Assembly (NCBI RefSeq): GCF_023487995.1
Contig: NZ_JAMFKN010000005.1
Location: 124,001-188,000 of the forward strand
DNA from: Thermohalobaculum sediminis
Lineage (GTDB): Bacteria; Pseudomonadota; Alphaproteobacteria; Rhodobacterales; Rhodobacteraceae
Direction: 5' to 3'
Length of the DNA stretch: 64,000 nt
The notes beneath the pieces are model-generated. The model worked only from the letters and a program-made list of their open reading frames with translations. It was not told the origin of the DNA and ran no database searches. Below are positions 57,066 through 64,000 of this stretch, in pieces. Positions within the stretch are counted from its first letter, which is position 1; each line of letters begins with the position of its first letter. Made by a program: the position numbers and the translations under genes.

Positions 57066-57144
57066 CCCTTCACAGCCGCGCCGGGGCGGTGCATCCTGCC
57101 GCCCCGCCCGGAAAACCCTGCCTGCCGCCGAAGGATCAGCCCCG

Positions 57145-58194
57145 ATGTTCTTTGCCTCAGACAACGCCTCGGGCATCGCGCCCGACCTTCTCGCCGCGAT
57201 GGGCGCCGCGGCGGGAGGATATGCCATGCCTTATGGCAATGACGACCTGACGCGCGCGGTCGAGGCGCGGGTGCGCGAGGTGTTCGAGGCGCCCGAGGCG
57301 CGCGTCTACCTGGTCGCGACGGGGACGGCGGCGAACGCGCTCGCGCTGGGCTGTCTCTGCCCGCCCTGGGGCCGTGTCTGGTGCCACGAGGCCGCGCATA
57401 TCGAGCAGGACGAATGCAACGCGCCCGAATTCTACATGGGCGGCGCGAAGCTGAGCCTGATCCGGGGCGCGGAGGCGAAGATCGGTGCGGACGCGCTGGC
57501 CGCGGCACTCGACGCGGCGCAGCCGGGCGTCGTGCATTCGGCTCAGCCGGGGGCGCTGTCGATCACGCAGGCCACCGAGCTTGGCGCCACCTACACAGCC
57601 GCCGAGATCGCGGCGCTGTGCGATCTGGCAAAGGGCGCGGGCATCCCGGTCCACATGGACGGCACGCGCTTCTCGAACGCGGTGGCGCGGATGAATGCGC
57701 GCCCCGCCGACCTGACCTGGCGCGCGGGGGTGGACGTGCTCTGCCTCGGCGCCACCAAGTGCGGCGCCATGGCGGCCGAGGCGGTGATCCTGTTCGACCC
57801 CGCCCGCGCCTGGGAGTTCGAGCTGAGGCGCAAGCGCGGCGGGCATCTCTTCTCGAAGATGCGCTTCGTCGCGGCGCAGATGCTGGCCTGGCTCGAGGAC
57901 GGGCTGTGGCTGCGCCTCGCGGGGCACGCGAACGCGATGGCGGACCGGCTCGCGGCGGGGCTGGCTGCGGCGGGGGCGGGGGTGCTGAACCCCATCGACG
58001 CCAACATGATCTTCGCGCGGATCACGCTCGCCCAGCACAGGCGCCTGCAGGCGGCGGGCGCGCGCTACTATCTCTGGCCCAAGGCGCAGGTGCCCGAGGG
58101 GGGTGGCGACGCGCCGGTCGAGATCCGGCTGGTCACCTCGTTTGCGACGACGCCCGAGGACGTCGACCGCTTCCTCGACGCGCTGCGGGGCTGA
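57145..58194 (+). CDS. Low-specificity threonine aldolase (beta-eliminating lyase family)
   Basis: 349 residues, PLP fold type I. MFFASDNASGIAPDLLAAM starts as in the family; YGNDDLTRAVEARVREVF, HMDGTRFSNAVARM and the PLP lysine in LCLGATKCGAMAAEAV (about 206) follow. It splits threonine or related 3-hydroxy amino acids into glycine and an aldehyde. It supplies glycine in a window rich in glycine/one-carbon genes, though those lie 35 kb away. The next gene starts 3 bases on. Confidence 0.9.
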   Translation: MFFASDNASGIAPDLLAAMGAAAGGYAMPYGNDDLTRAVEARVREVFEAPEARVYLVATGTAANALALGCLCPPWGRVWCHEAAHIEQDECNAPEFYMGGAKLSLIRGAEAKIGADALAAALDAAQPGVVHSAQPGALSITQATELGATYTAAEIAALCDLAKGAGIPVHMDGTRFSNAVARMNARPADLTWRAGVDVLCLGATKCGAMAAEAVILFDPARAWEFELRRKRGGHLFSKMRFVAAQMLAWLEDGLWLRLAGHANAMADRLAAGLAAAGAGVLNPIDANMIFARITLAQHRRLQAAGARYYLWPKAQVPEGGGDAPVEIRLVTSFATTPEDVDRFLDALRG

Positions 58195-58197
58195 GGG

Positions 58198-58950
58198 GTG
58201 GCGCGCGAGATCGAAACGCTCTCAACCGCCTTCGAGGCGGGACCCGCGCGCCGCATCGGGCTCGTCTCGCTCGCTTCCGACGAAACCTCGTCCGACGAGA
58301 TGCGCGCCGTGCTGGCCGGGCCGGGCGTCGCGATCCACGAGACCCGTATCCCCAACAGCGACACGATCACCGCCGAGAGCCTCTCCGCGATGGCCGAGGG
58401 GTTGACCGAGGCCGCCTCGCGCCTGCCCGGCGCCGTGCCCTATGACGCGGTGGCCTATCTCTGCACCTCGGCGGCGATGCTGATCGGTTCGGACGGCGTG
58501 GCGGCGCGCATCCGCGCGGCCTGCCCGGGTGCTGCGGTCACGAACCCCATGGAGGCGGGCCTCGCCGCCTGCCGGGCCCTGGAGGCGCGCCGCATCGCAC
58601 TGGCGACGCCCTATGTGGCCGAGGTGACCGAGCGGCTTGCCCTGACCTTCGAGGCCGCCGGTTTCGAGGTCGCGCGCGCCGCCAGTTTCTTCGTGCAGTC
58701 CGACACGAGAGCCGCGCGAATCTCGGCGGCGGCGCTGTCGGACGCGGTTACGGCGCTCTCGCCGGGCGTGGATGCCGTGTTCCTCTCCTGCACCACGTTG
58801 CGCACGGTCCACCATGTCGCGGCGATCGAGGCGCGGGCGGGTGTTCCGCTGGTCACCTCGAACCAGGCGTTGGCCTGGCGGATTGCGGCCCTTGCCGGTG
58901 TCGCGCCGCGGCCGGGGGCGTGGGGCGCGCTGTGGGCGCGGACGGGTTGA
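58198..58950 (+). CDS. Maleate isomerase / arylmalonate decarboxylase-like (Asp/Glu racemase superfamily)
   Basis: 250 residues, GTG start preceded by GAGG. The two superfamily cysteines are present: Cys89 in AVAYLCTSAAMLIG and Cys198 in VFLSCTTLRT; NPMEAGLAACRAL and LVTSNQALAWRI complete the pattern. Family members isomerise maleate to fumarate or decarboxylate malonates. It begins 3 bases after the aldolase gene, so the two are co-transcribed; whether they share a pathway is unclear. Substrate unproven. Confidence 0.8.
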   Translation: MAREIETLSTAFEAGPARRIGLVSLASDETSSDEMRAVLAGPGVAIHETRIPNSDTITAESLSAMAEGLTEAASRLPGAVPYDAVAYLCTSAAMLIGSDGVAARIRAACPGAAVTNPMEAGLAACRALEARRIALATPYVAEVTERLALTFEAAGFEVARAASFFVQSDTRAARISAAALSDAVTALSPGVDAVFLSCTTLRTVHHVAAIEARAGVPLVTSNQALAWRIAALAGVAPRPGAWGALWARTG

Positions 58951-58956
58951 GCCGCA

Positions 58957-60162
58957 TCAGCTGCGCTGGAGCACGATCAGCCGCCGCATCGCCTCGACCC
59001 CCAGCGCGGGACCGATGGCCAGCGCCGCGAGCGTTGCGGGCCAGCCGATCGAGGCGGCCACCAGCGGCGTCACCTGCACGGTGAGGATCGTGAGGCCGAA
59101 GCCCAGCGCCGTCTGGAAGGTCATCAGGCTCCCCGCCGCCTCGCGGGGCGCTGCGTCGGCCACCAGCGCCGAGAACTGTGCCGAGTCGGGGATCACGGCA
59201 AGCCCCCACAGGATCAGGGCGGCCGCCGTCAGCCACACCGGCCCGCCGAAGCTCGCGGCGGTGGCGAGCGCGGCCGCACCGCTGCCGATCATCGCCCATT
59301 GCGCGACGCGCGCCTTGCCGATGCGGTCGGCCAACCGCCCCGCGGGCGCGCAGGCGAGCCCGCCCACGGCGATCGCGGCGAAGGCCACCAGCCGCGCCGT
59401 CTCGCCCGCAGCCGCGTCGCCCGCGATCGTGAACGAGACGGTCGCCGCCGCCCCGATCCATGCCCAGAAGGCGTAGAGCTCCCACATGTGCCCGAGATAC
59501 CCGGCATAGGCGAGCCTCAGCCGCCGATCGGACCAGGCGAGGCCGATGACGCGGGGGTCGAACGCGCCGGCCCGTGCATGGTGCGGGCCGAGCCCCACGC
59601 CCAGCATCAGCACGCCCGCGAGCGCGGCCAGCGCCGAGGTGACGGCGACCGTCGCGCGCCAGTCCGCTCCGCCCGCGAAGGCGATCAGGTGCGGCGCGGC
59701 CGAGCCCACCGTCAGCGCGCCGACCAGCAGGCTCACGAGGAACCCGCGGTCGCGCGTGCCCCAGCCCACCGCGATCTTCATGCCGACCGGATAGACGCCG
59801 ACGAGGCAGACGCCGGTCAGGAACCGCATCGCGACCTGCCCCGCGCCGCCCGGCGGCAGCACGATCAGCGCCGCATTGGCCGTGGCCGCGACGAGCGCGC
59901 ACACCAGGAAAAGGCGGCGCGGGTCGAACCGATCCGCGAGCCCCAGCACCGCCGAGCCCAGCGCGCCCGCGACGAAGCCCGCCTGCACCGCGCTCGACAG
60001 TGCCGCCCCCGCGCCGGGGCCGAGGCCAGATTCCGCGACGATTTCCGGCAGGATGGCGGCCGAGACGAACCACAGGCTCATAGCCATCACCTGACCGAGC
60101 GCGATCAGCACGATGGCGCGGGTCTTGCCCGGCAGCGCGTCCTCCCCGGCCCCCGCGCGCAT
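58957..60162 (-). CDS. MFS transporter
   Basis: 401 residues, about 12 hydrophobic segments. Between segments 2 and 3 is GLADRFDPRRLF, the MFS loop motif, and the related GRLADRIGKARVAQ occurs in the second half. The start at 60162 opens just before the first helix (IVLIALGQVMAMSLWFVSAAI). It belongs to the CynX/NarK-like exporters by look, but no substrate can be named. Convergent with the maleate-isomerase-like gene and 20 bases after hslO on the same strand. Confidence 0.82.
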   Translation of the reverse strand: MRAGAGEDALPGKTRAIVLIALGQVMAMSLWFVSAAILPEIVAESGLGPGAGAALSSAVQAGFVAGALGSAVLGLADRFDPRRLFLVCALVAATANAALIVLPPGGAGQVAMRFLTGVCLVGVYPVGMKIAVGWGTRDRGFLVSLLVGALTVGSAAPHLIAFAGGADWRATVAVTSALAALAGVLMLGVGLGPHHARAGAFDPRVIGLAWSDRRLRLAYAGYLGHMWELYAFWAWIGAAATVSFTIAGDAAAGETARLVAFAAIAVGGLACAPAGRLADRIGKARVAQWAMIGSGAAALATAASFGGPVWLTAAALILWGLAVIPDSAQFSALVADAAPREAAGSLMTFQTALGFGLTILTVQVTPLVAASIGWPATLAALAIGPALGVEAMRRLIVLQRS

Positions 60163-60182
60163 CGTCCCCGCCCCCGCCGGTC

Positions 60183-61184
60183 TCAGGCGTCGCGCCGGGC
60201 GGTGGCCTCGAAGCCCAGCGTCTCGGGCGCGAACTCGTAATGCGCGCCGCAGAACTGGCAGTCGGCGGTCACGCGGCCGTCCGGCGTCGTCATGTGGCCG
60301 ATGTCCTTGGCGGAATACTGCGCCAGCGCCCGCTCGACCCGCTCGGCCGAGCAGGTGCAGCCGAAGGCGACCGGCTGGGGCGCGTGGACCCGCGGCGTCT
60401 CCTCGTGGAACAGGCGGTAGAGCAGGCGCTCCATCGTTACATGCGGGCCGATCAGCTCGTGCGTCTCGACGGTCGCCATCAGGATCGCGGCGCGGCTCCA
60501 GTCCTCCTCGCGGGCGCCCATCGCGGCGACGTCGTCGGCGGTCATCAGCCCTTCCTCGCCCGAGGGCGCATCGGGCGCGTGCCCGCCTGCCGAGGGAAGC
60601 TGCTGCAGCATCAGCCCGCCCGCGCGCCATGCCCGCGCGCCGCCGGGGCCCACCTCCTCGGCCGCCTCGACATGGAAGCGCGTGGCGAGCTGCTCGGACT
60701 GGGCGAAATAGGTCTCGGCGCAGGCCGAGAGGCTGCCGCCGGTCAGCGGCGTGATGCCCTGGTACGGCCGCATGTCCGCGCCCTGGTCGATGGTCACGCC
60801 AAAGACCCCCGCGCCCAGCAGGCCGAAGGGCGCGCCGTCCGCCGTCACGCCCTCGGGGTCGAAGCCCGCATAGGCACGCATCCGCGCGGGCTCGCCGGGC
60901 CGCTCGGGCGCGAAGTAGTCGGTCGCGACCAGCCGGATCGCGCCCTCGGCCCGGATCTGCAGGCTGAACTTCCACCTCAGCTTCACCGCCTGGCCGATCA
61001 GGGCGGTCAGCACCACGGCCTCGGCCACCAGCGCCGCGACGGGCGCCGGGTAGTTGTGGCCCGTGAGGATGCGGTCGAGCGTGCCGTCGAGCCGCGCGAC
61101 CCGGCCGCGCATGGCGGATCGGTCGAGCCCGAAGGGCAGGATGGTGTCGTCGCCGGGACGGGGGGTGGGCTGTGTCTGGAACAT
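60183..61184 (-). CDS. hslO: Redox-regulated chaperone Hsp33
   Basis: 333 residues. The C-terminal redox switch is complete: Cys276-x-Cys278 in GCTCSAERV and Cys309-xx-Cys312 in CQFCG, which bind zinc when reduced and form disulfides under oxidative stress to activate holdase function. The N-terminal core has AEAVVLTALIGQAVKLRWKFSLQI. The central linker (PSAGGHAPDAPSGEEG) is longer than in E. coli. ATG at 61184; divergent from the Nudix gene (77 bases). Confidence 0.95.
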   Translation of the reverse strand: MFQTQPTPRPGDDTILPFGLDRSAMRGRVARLDGTLDRILTGHNYPAPVAALVAEAVVLTALIGQAVKLRWKFSLQIRAEGAIRLVATDYFAPERPGEPARMRAYAGFDPEGVTADGAPFGLLGAGVFGVTIDQGADMRPYQGITPLTGGSLSACAETYFAQSEQLATRFHVEAAEEVGPGGARAWRAGGLMLQQLPSAGGHAPDAPSGEEGLMTADDVAAMGAREEDWSRAAILMATVETHELIGPHVTMERLLYRLFHEETPRVHAPQPVAFGCTCSAERVERALAQYSAKDIGHMTTPDGRVTADCQFCGAHYEFAPETLGFEATARRDA

Positions 61185-61261
61185 GGCGCTCCACATAGTC
61201 CCTCGGCCCTGCGGTGAAAAGCCCGTTCCCGCGGCCCGCGCGATCTGGCAGAAGGGGCGCC

Positions 61262-61699
61262 ATGAGACGCATCGGCGAGCCTTGGGCGCCCGGACGCCCC
61301 TATCGCGACCGGCGCGGCGCCTATGTGCTGGCGCTGCGCGAGGGGCGGCTTCTGGCGGTCTGGCAGGAGGACGAGCTGCAGCTTCCCGGCGGCGGCATCG
61401 ACCCCGGCGAGAGCCCGATCCGCGCGCTCCACCGCGAGGTGCGCGAGGAGACCGGCTGGCTGATCGCCGACCCGCGGCGGCTGACGGCCTTCCAGCGCTA
61501 TGCGTGGCTCTGGGATTACGGCTACTGGGCGCGCAAGGTGCAGTCGGTCTACATGGCGCGCGCGGTGCGCCGCCTCGGCCCGCCCTCCGAGCCCGGCCAC
61601 GTTCCGGTCTGGCTTTCGCCCGACGAGGCCGCGCGGGCCCTGCATGTCGAGGGCGACCGGGAGATGGTGCGCCTTGCCCGCCGGCAGGGGCTGATCTGA
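61262..61699 (+). CDS. Nudix hydrolase
   Basis: 145 residues. The Nudix box is complete (GGGIDPGESPIRALHREVREETGW; Gly-x5-Glu-x7-Arg-Glu-Val-x-Glu-Glu-x-Gly). It hydrolyses a nucleoside diphosphate linked to another group; the substrate is not apparent. ATG at 61262 has AAGGGG 4 bases upstream. Divergent from hslO. Confidence 0.9.
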   Translation: MRRIGEPWAPGRPYRDRRGAYVLALREGRLLAVWQEDELQLPGGGIDPGESPIRALHREVREETGWLIADPRRLTAFQRYAWLWDYGYWARKVQSVYMARAVRRLGPPSEPGHVPVWLSPDEAARALHVEGDREMVRLARRQGLI

Positions 61700-61707
61700 G
61701 CGGCGTC

Positions 61708-61736
61708 TTGCAATGCCCCGCGATCGCGGGCATATT
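61708..61736 (+). promoter_or_regulatory. Promoter of the cold-shock gene
   Basis: TTGCAA (61708-61713) and CATATT (61731-61736) are 17 bases apart. A start near 61743 gives a leader of about 120 bases before the cold-shock ATG, as usual for csp mRNAs. Confidence 0.65.
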
Positions 61737-61862
61737 TCGCCGGCACTTTCTGCACTGTTGAACTGACCTGTCTGTCTACCGACCGCAGTCATTCGAACCG
61801 CTGCCGACTGCTGCCACAGCCGCCGCATCCCGCGGGCGGCGAGACTAGACAGGAGACCTCAC

Positions 61863-62069
61863 ATGGCCAAGGGCACTGTGAAGTGGTTCAACGCGACCAA
61901 GGGTTACGGCTTCATCCAGCCCGCCGACGGCGGCAAGGACGTGTTCGTCCACATCTCGGCCGTCGAGCGCGCCGGGCTGAACGGCCTCAATGACGGCCAG
62001 GCGATCACCTACGAGCTGATCACCGACCGCCAGGGCCGCAGCTCGGCCGGCGAGCTGAAGCTGGCCTGA
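61863..62069 (+). CDS. CspA-family cold-shock protein
   Basis: 68 residues. The RNA-binding motifs are intact: KGYGFIQP (RNP1) and VFVHISAV (RNP2), with GTVKWFNATKG before them. It binds single-stranded RNA and keeps mRNA unfolded. AGGAG lies 9 bases upstream of the ATG; a long leader and a strong terminator flank the gene, so it is a one-gene unit. Confidence 0.97.
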   Translation: MAKGTVKWFNATKGYGFIQPADGGKDVFVHISAVERAGLNGLNDGQAITYELITDRQGRSSAGELKLA

Positions 62070-62109
62070 GGGCTGGTTCGGCCGCGAGAGGGCGGCCTTG
62101 GAGACGGGA

Positions 62110-62145
62110 CCCCCGGGGCGCGGGCCGCGGGGGTTTTCGCTTTTT
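62110..62145 (+). terminator. Rho-independent terminator of the cold-shock gene
   Basis: CCCCCG (62110-62115) pairs with CGGGGG (62128-62133) and is followed by TTTTCGCTTTTT, 40 bases after the stop. Confidence 0.85.
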
Positions 62146-62534
62146 GGGGGGCGTCGCGCGTGAAATTCGGGTCACGGCTCCGATGGGAAAGGACGGCCGT
62201 CTAGCCGGATGCGTCAGCGAGCATGTGAACGAGCGACCGACTTGTGCCTCCCGCTGCCCGAGAAAGCGGCGCACCCGGCACGCCGGGGGCAACACGGATA
62301 TGGGACAGCGCGCGTCGCCGCAGGGCGGGGTTCACCCCGCCACTGGCCGTGCCTCGATTGTTGGGGTGAACCCCGCCCTGCGGTATGAGCCCCGGATTTG
62401 ATACAGCGCGACAACAACGCTGCGAGTGATGCGGTGATCACGCAGTCGATAGGTTGTGGATGTACAGGTTCGGAGCGAGTGGCGCTTCAGAGGATTTTGG
62501 GAAACATAGCGTAGCCCAATAATTGGCCGCCCCC
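62146..62534. other. Gene-free region between cspA-type gene and argF
   Basis: About 390 bases. It holds the long inverted repeat listed separately (62318-62383). From 62384 to 62530 the composition is less GC-rich than the flanks, with no supported gene; it may be decayed acquired DNA. No argF terminator with a T-run was found on the minus strand. Confidence 0.45.
62318..62383. repeat. 21-base perfect inverted repeat with nested palindromes
   Basis: Arms 62318-62338 and 62363-62383 are exact reverse complements, 24 bases apart. Each arm also contains its own short hairpin (for example GGCGGGGT-TC-ACCCCGCC at 62324-62341). No T-run follows in either direction. The arm motif (GGGCGGGGTTCACCCC) has the look of a dispersed rhodobacteral intergenic repeat. 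Confidence 0.8.
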
Positions 62535-63464
62535 TCACAACACCCCCAGACACCACCGCACCACCCCCTTCTGCACGTGCAGCCGGTTCTCCGCCTCGTC
62601 GAACACCACCGACTGGGGGCCGTCGAACACCTCCGACGTGACCTCCTCCTCGCGATGCGCGGGCAGGCAGTGCATGAAGATGGCGTCGGGCTTGGCGTGG
62701 GCCATCAGGGCCGCGTTCACCTGGTAGGGCTTGAGCTGGTTGTGGCGGCGGTCGCGGGCGGTCACGTCGTCGTGCATCGACAGCCACGTGTCCGCGATCA
62801 CGCAATCGGCCCCCACGACCGCCTTCATCGGGTCGCGCTCGAAGGTGATCACGGCGCCCCCGGCGCGGGCGGCCGCCACGATCTCGGGGTCGGGGTCCAG
62901 CGTCTCGGGGCCGGTGATGACAAGCTCGTAACCGAAGCGCTCGGCGCCGTGGATCCAGCTTGCGCAGACATTGTTGCCGTCACCGGTCCAGACGATCCGC
63001 GCCCCGCGGATCGGGCCCTTCCGCTCCTCGTAGGTCATCACGTCCGCCATGATCTGGCAGGGATGCGAGCGGTTCGTGAGCCCGTTGATCACCGGGACCG
63101 AGGCGGCCGAGGCCATCTCCTCGAGCGTTTCCGGCGCGAAGGTGCGGATCATGATGGCATCGACATAGCGCGACAGCACCCGCGCCGTGTCAGCCACGGT
63201 CTCGCCATGCCCGAGCTGCAGCTCGTTGCCCGAGAGCACCATGGTCTGCCCGCCCATCTGGCGGATGCCGCAGTCGAACGAGATGCGGGTCCGGGTCGAG
63301 GGCTTCTCGAAGATCAGCGCGACCATGCGGCCGGCCAGCGGCTGCTCGGCGTCGGGCGCGAGCCGGGGCTGGCCCGCGCGGGCGTCCTTGAGCGCCTGCG
63401 ACTTGCCCAGGATCGCCCGCAGCTCGCCCGCCGCGACGAGGTCGAGGTCGAGGAAATGTCTCAT
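62535..63464 (-). CDS. argF: Ornithine carbamoyltransferase
   Basis: 309 residues. Carbamoyl-phosphate site [12 protein letters not shown] (56-60 STRTR), HPCQIMADV, and the ornithine loop with Cys in [11 protein letters not shown] are all present. It makes citrulline from ornithine. Its ATG overlaps the argD stop (ATGA); argD-argF is a common alphaproteobacterial order. Confidence 0.97.
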   Translation of the reverse strand: MRHFLDLDLVAAGELRAILGKSQALKDARAGQPRLAPDAEQPLAGRMVALIFEKPSTRTRISFDCGIRQMGGQTMVLSGNELQLGHGETVADTARVLSRYVDAIMIRTFAPETLEEMASAASVPVINGLTNRSHPCQIMADVMTYEERKGPIRGARIVWTGDGNNVCASWIHGAERFGYELVITGPETLDPDPEIVAAARAGGAVITFERDPMKAVVGADCVIADTWLSMHDDVTARDRRHNQLKPYQVNAALMAHAKPDAIFMHCLPAHREEEVTSEVFDGPQSVVFDEAENRLHVQKGVVRWCLGVL

Positions 63465-64000
63465 GCCCCGGCCTTCGCCTTGACCGCCGCAAGCGCCGCA
63501 CCGAGGCGGCGCACGCCCTCGGCGATGTCCGCGTCGGGAATGTTGAGCGGTGGCAGGATGCGCACCACGTTGTCGCCCGCCGGGACGGTGAGCACATGCG
63601 CGTCGCGCCCGGCCTGCACCACGTCGCCGCAGGCCGTACCCTCGCGGATCTTCAGGCCCAGCATCAGCCCCTCGCCGCGGATCTCCTCGACGATGTCGGC
63701 GTGCTCGTCGGCAAGCTCGCCAAGGCGCTGGGCGATGAGGCCCGACTTGCGCCGCACCTCGGCGAGGAAGGGCTCGTTCGCCACCTCCTCCATCACCGCG
63801 AGGCCGACCGCGCAGGCCAACGGGTTGCCGCCATAGGTGCTGCCATGCGTGCCGGCAACCATCCCCGAGGCCGCATGCTCGGTCGCGAGGCAAGCGCCCA
63901 GCGGAAAGCCGCCGCCGATGCCCTTGGCCACCGCCATGATGTCGGGCGCGATGCCCGCCTGCTCGTGCTTGAAGAGCGTGCCGGTGCGGCCCATGCCGCA
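63461..64000 (-). CDS. argD: Acetylornithine aminotransferase, 5'-truncated at the window edge
   Basis: 179 residues of the C-terminal part; the frame is open through base 64000. The PLP lysine is in [17 protein letters not shown], preceded by [17 protein letters not shown] and followed by [16 protein letters not shown], all typical of ArgD. It makes N-acetylornithine upstream of argF in arginine synthesis. It overlaps argF by ATGA and heads or continues the operon beyond the window. Confidence 0.93.
   Translation of the reverse strand, partial: CGMGRTGTLFKHEQAGIAPDIMAVAKGIGGGFPLGACLATEHAASGMVAGTHGSTYGGNPLACAVGLAVMEEVANEPFLAEVRRKSGLIAQRLGELADEHADIVEEIRGEGLMLGLKIREGTACGDVVQAGRDAHVLTVPAGDNVVRILPPLNIPDADIAEGVRRLGAALAAVKAKAGA

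Noticed and set aside
62318..62383. argF transcription terminator
   Set aside because: It is more than 150 bases past the argF stop and has no T-run on the minus strand.
62318..62383. CRISPR repeat or insertion-sequence end
   Set aside because: Only one inverted pair, no regular spacing, no transposase and no visible target duplication.

Overview
The window is a 64 kb stretch of a very GC-rich, densely coding alphaproteobacterial chromosome. The gene content fits Rhodobacterales/Rhodobacteraceae best. Pointers are a four-subunit sarcosine oxidase operon next to a dimethylglycine/sarcosine dehydrogenase, an rkp/kps-type capsule locus, a groESL operon with a perfect CIRCE operator, the MaoC-ribF-plsC order, and many ATGA stop/start overlaps. 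I saw no rRNA, tRNA, CRISPR array, transposase or prophage. About 55 protein genes are supported; the first (an SDR) and the last (argD) are cut by the window edges.

1-17.5 kb, surface polysaccharide and its lipid: an SDR oxidoreductase (5' end outside), an alpha-oxoamine synthase (RkpG-like), a 2538-residue one-module reducing polyketide/fatty-acid synthase (RkpA-like), a KpsT-like ATPase that has lost several catalytic residues, KpsE, KpsM, an 864-residue glycosyltransferase fusion and KpsC. The set resembles the rhizobial rkp-1 region plus a group 2 capsule exporter. The lipid enzymes probably make a special acyl or amino-ketone lipid needed for capsule export; KpsC adds the Kdo linker; KpsMTE exports. 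KpsS, KpsD, KpsF and KpsU are not in the window.

17.5-28.3 kb: a secreted caspase-like protein, then the leftward methylated-glycine operon (dimethylglycine dehydrogenase family, soxB, soxD, soxA, soxG), an Ala/Arg-rich lipoprotein, a UspA protein and a small periplasmic DUF1344-type protein.

28.4-37.5 kb, fatty-acid oxidation: a MerR regulator, acyl-CoA dehydrogenase, GST, GFA-like protein, thiolase, FadB-type multifunctional enzyme and a 2-hydroxyacid dehydrogenase all run leftward. Two overlapping hotdog thioesterases run divergently. Two dyad sites lie between the divergent starts and are the likely MerR operators.

37.5-49.5 kb, mixed housekeeping: a small membrane protein, MATE exporter, SnoaL/NTF2-like protein in a lower-GC patch, pyrD with a DUF952 partner, EamA exporter, orphan solute-binding protein, class III aminotransferase, DUF2268 peptidase-like protein, secreted Cys protein, sulfotransferase-like protein and groES-groEL.

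49.6-64 kb: GumN/TraB-like protein, HAD-IIA hydrolase, MaoC hydratase, ribF, plsC, LplT-like transporter, YcgN-like protein, a SAM methyltransferase, threonine aldolase, maleate-isomerase-like protein, MFS exporter, hslO, a Nudix hydrolase, a cold-shock protein with clear promoter and terminator, a long perfect inverted repeat, argF and partial argD.

All functional statements come from motifs read by eye; no database search was run.
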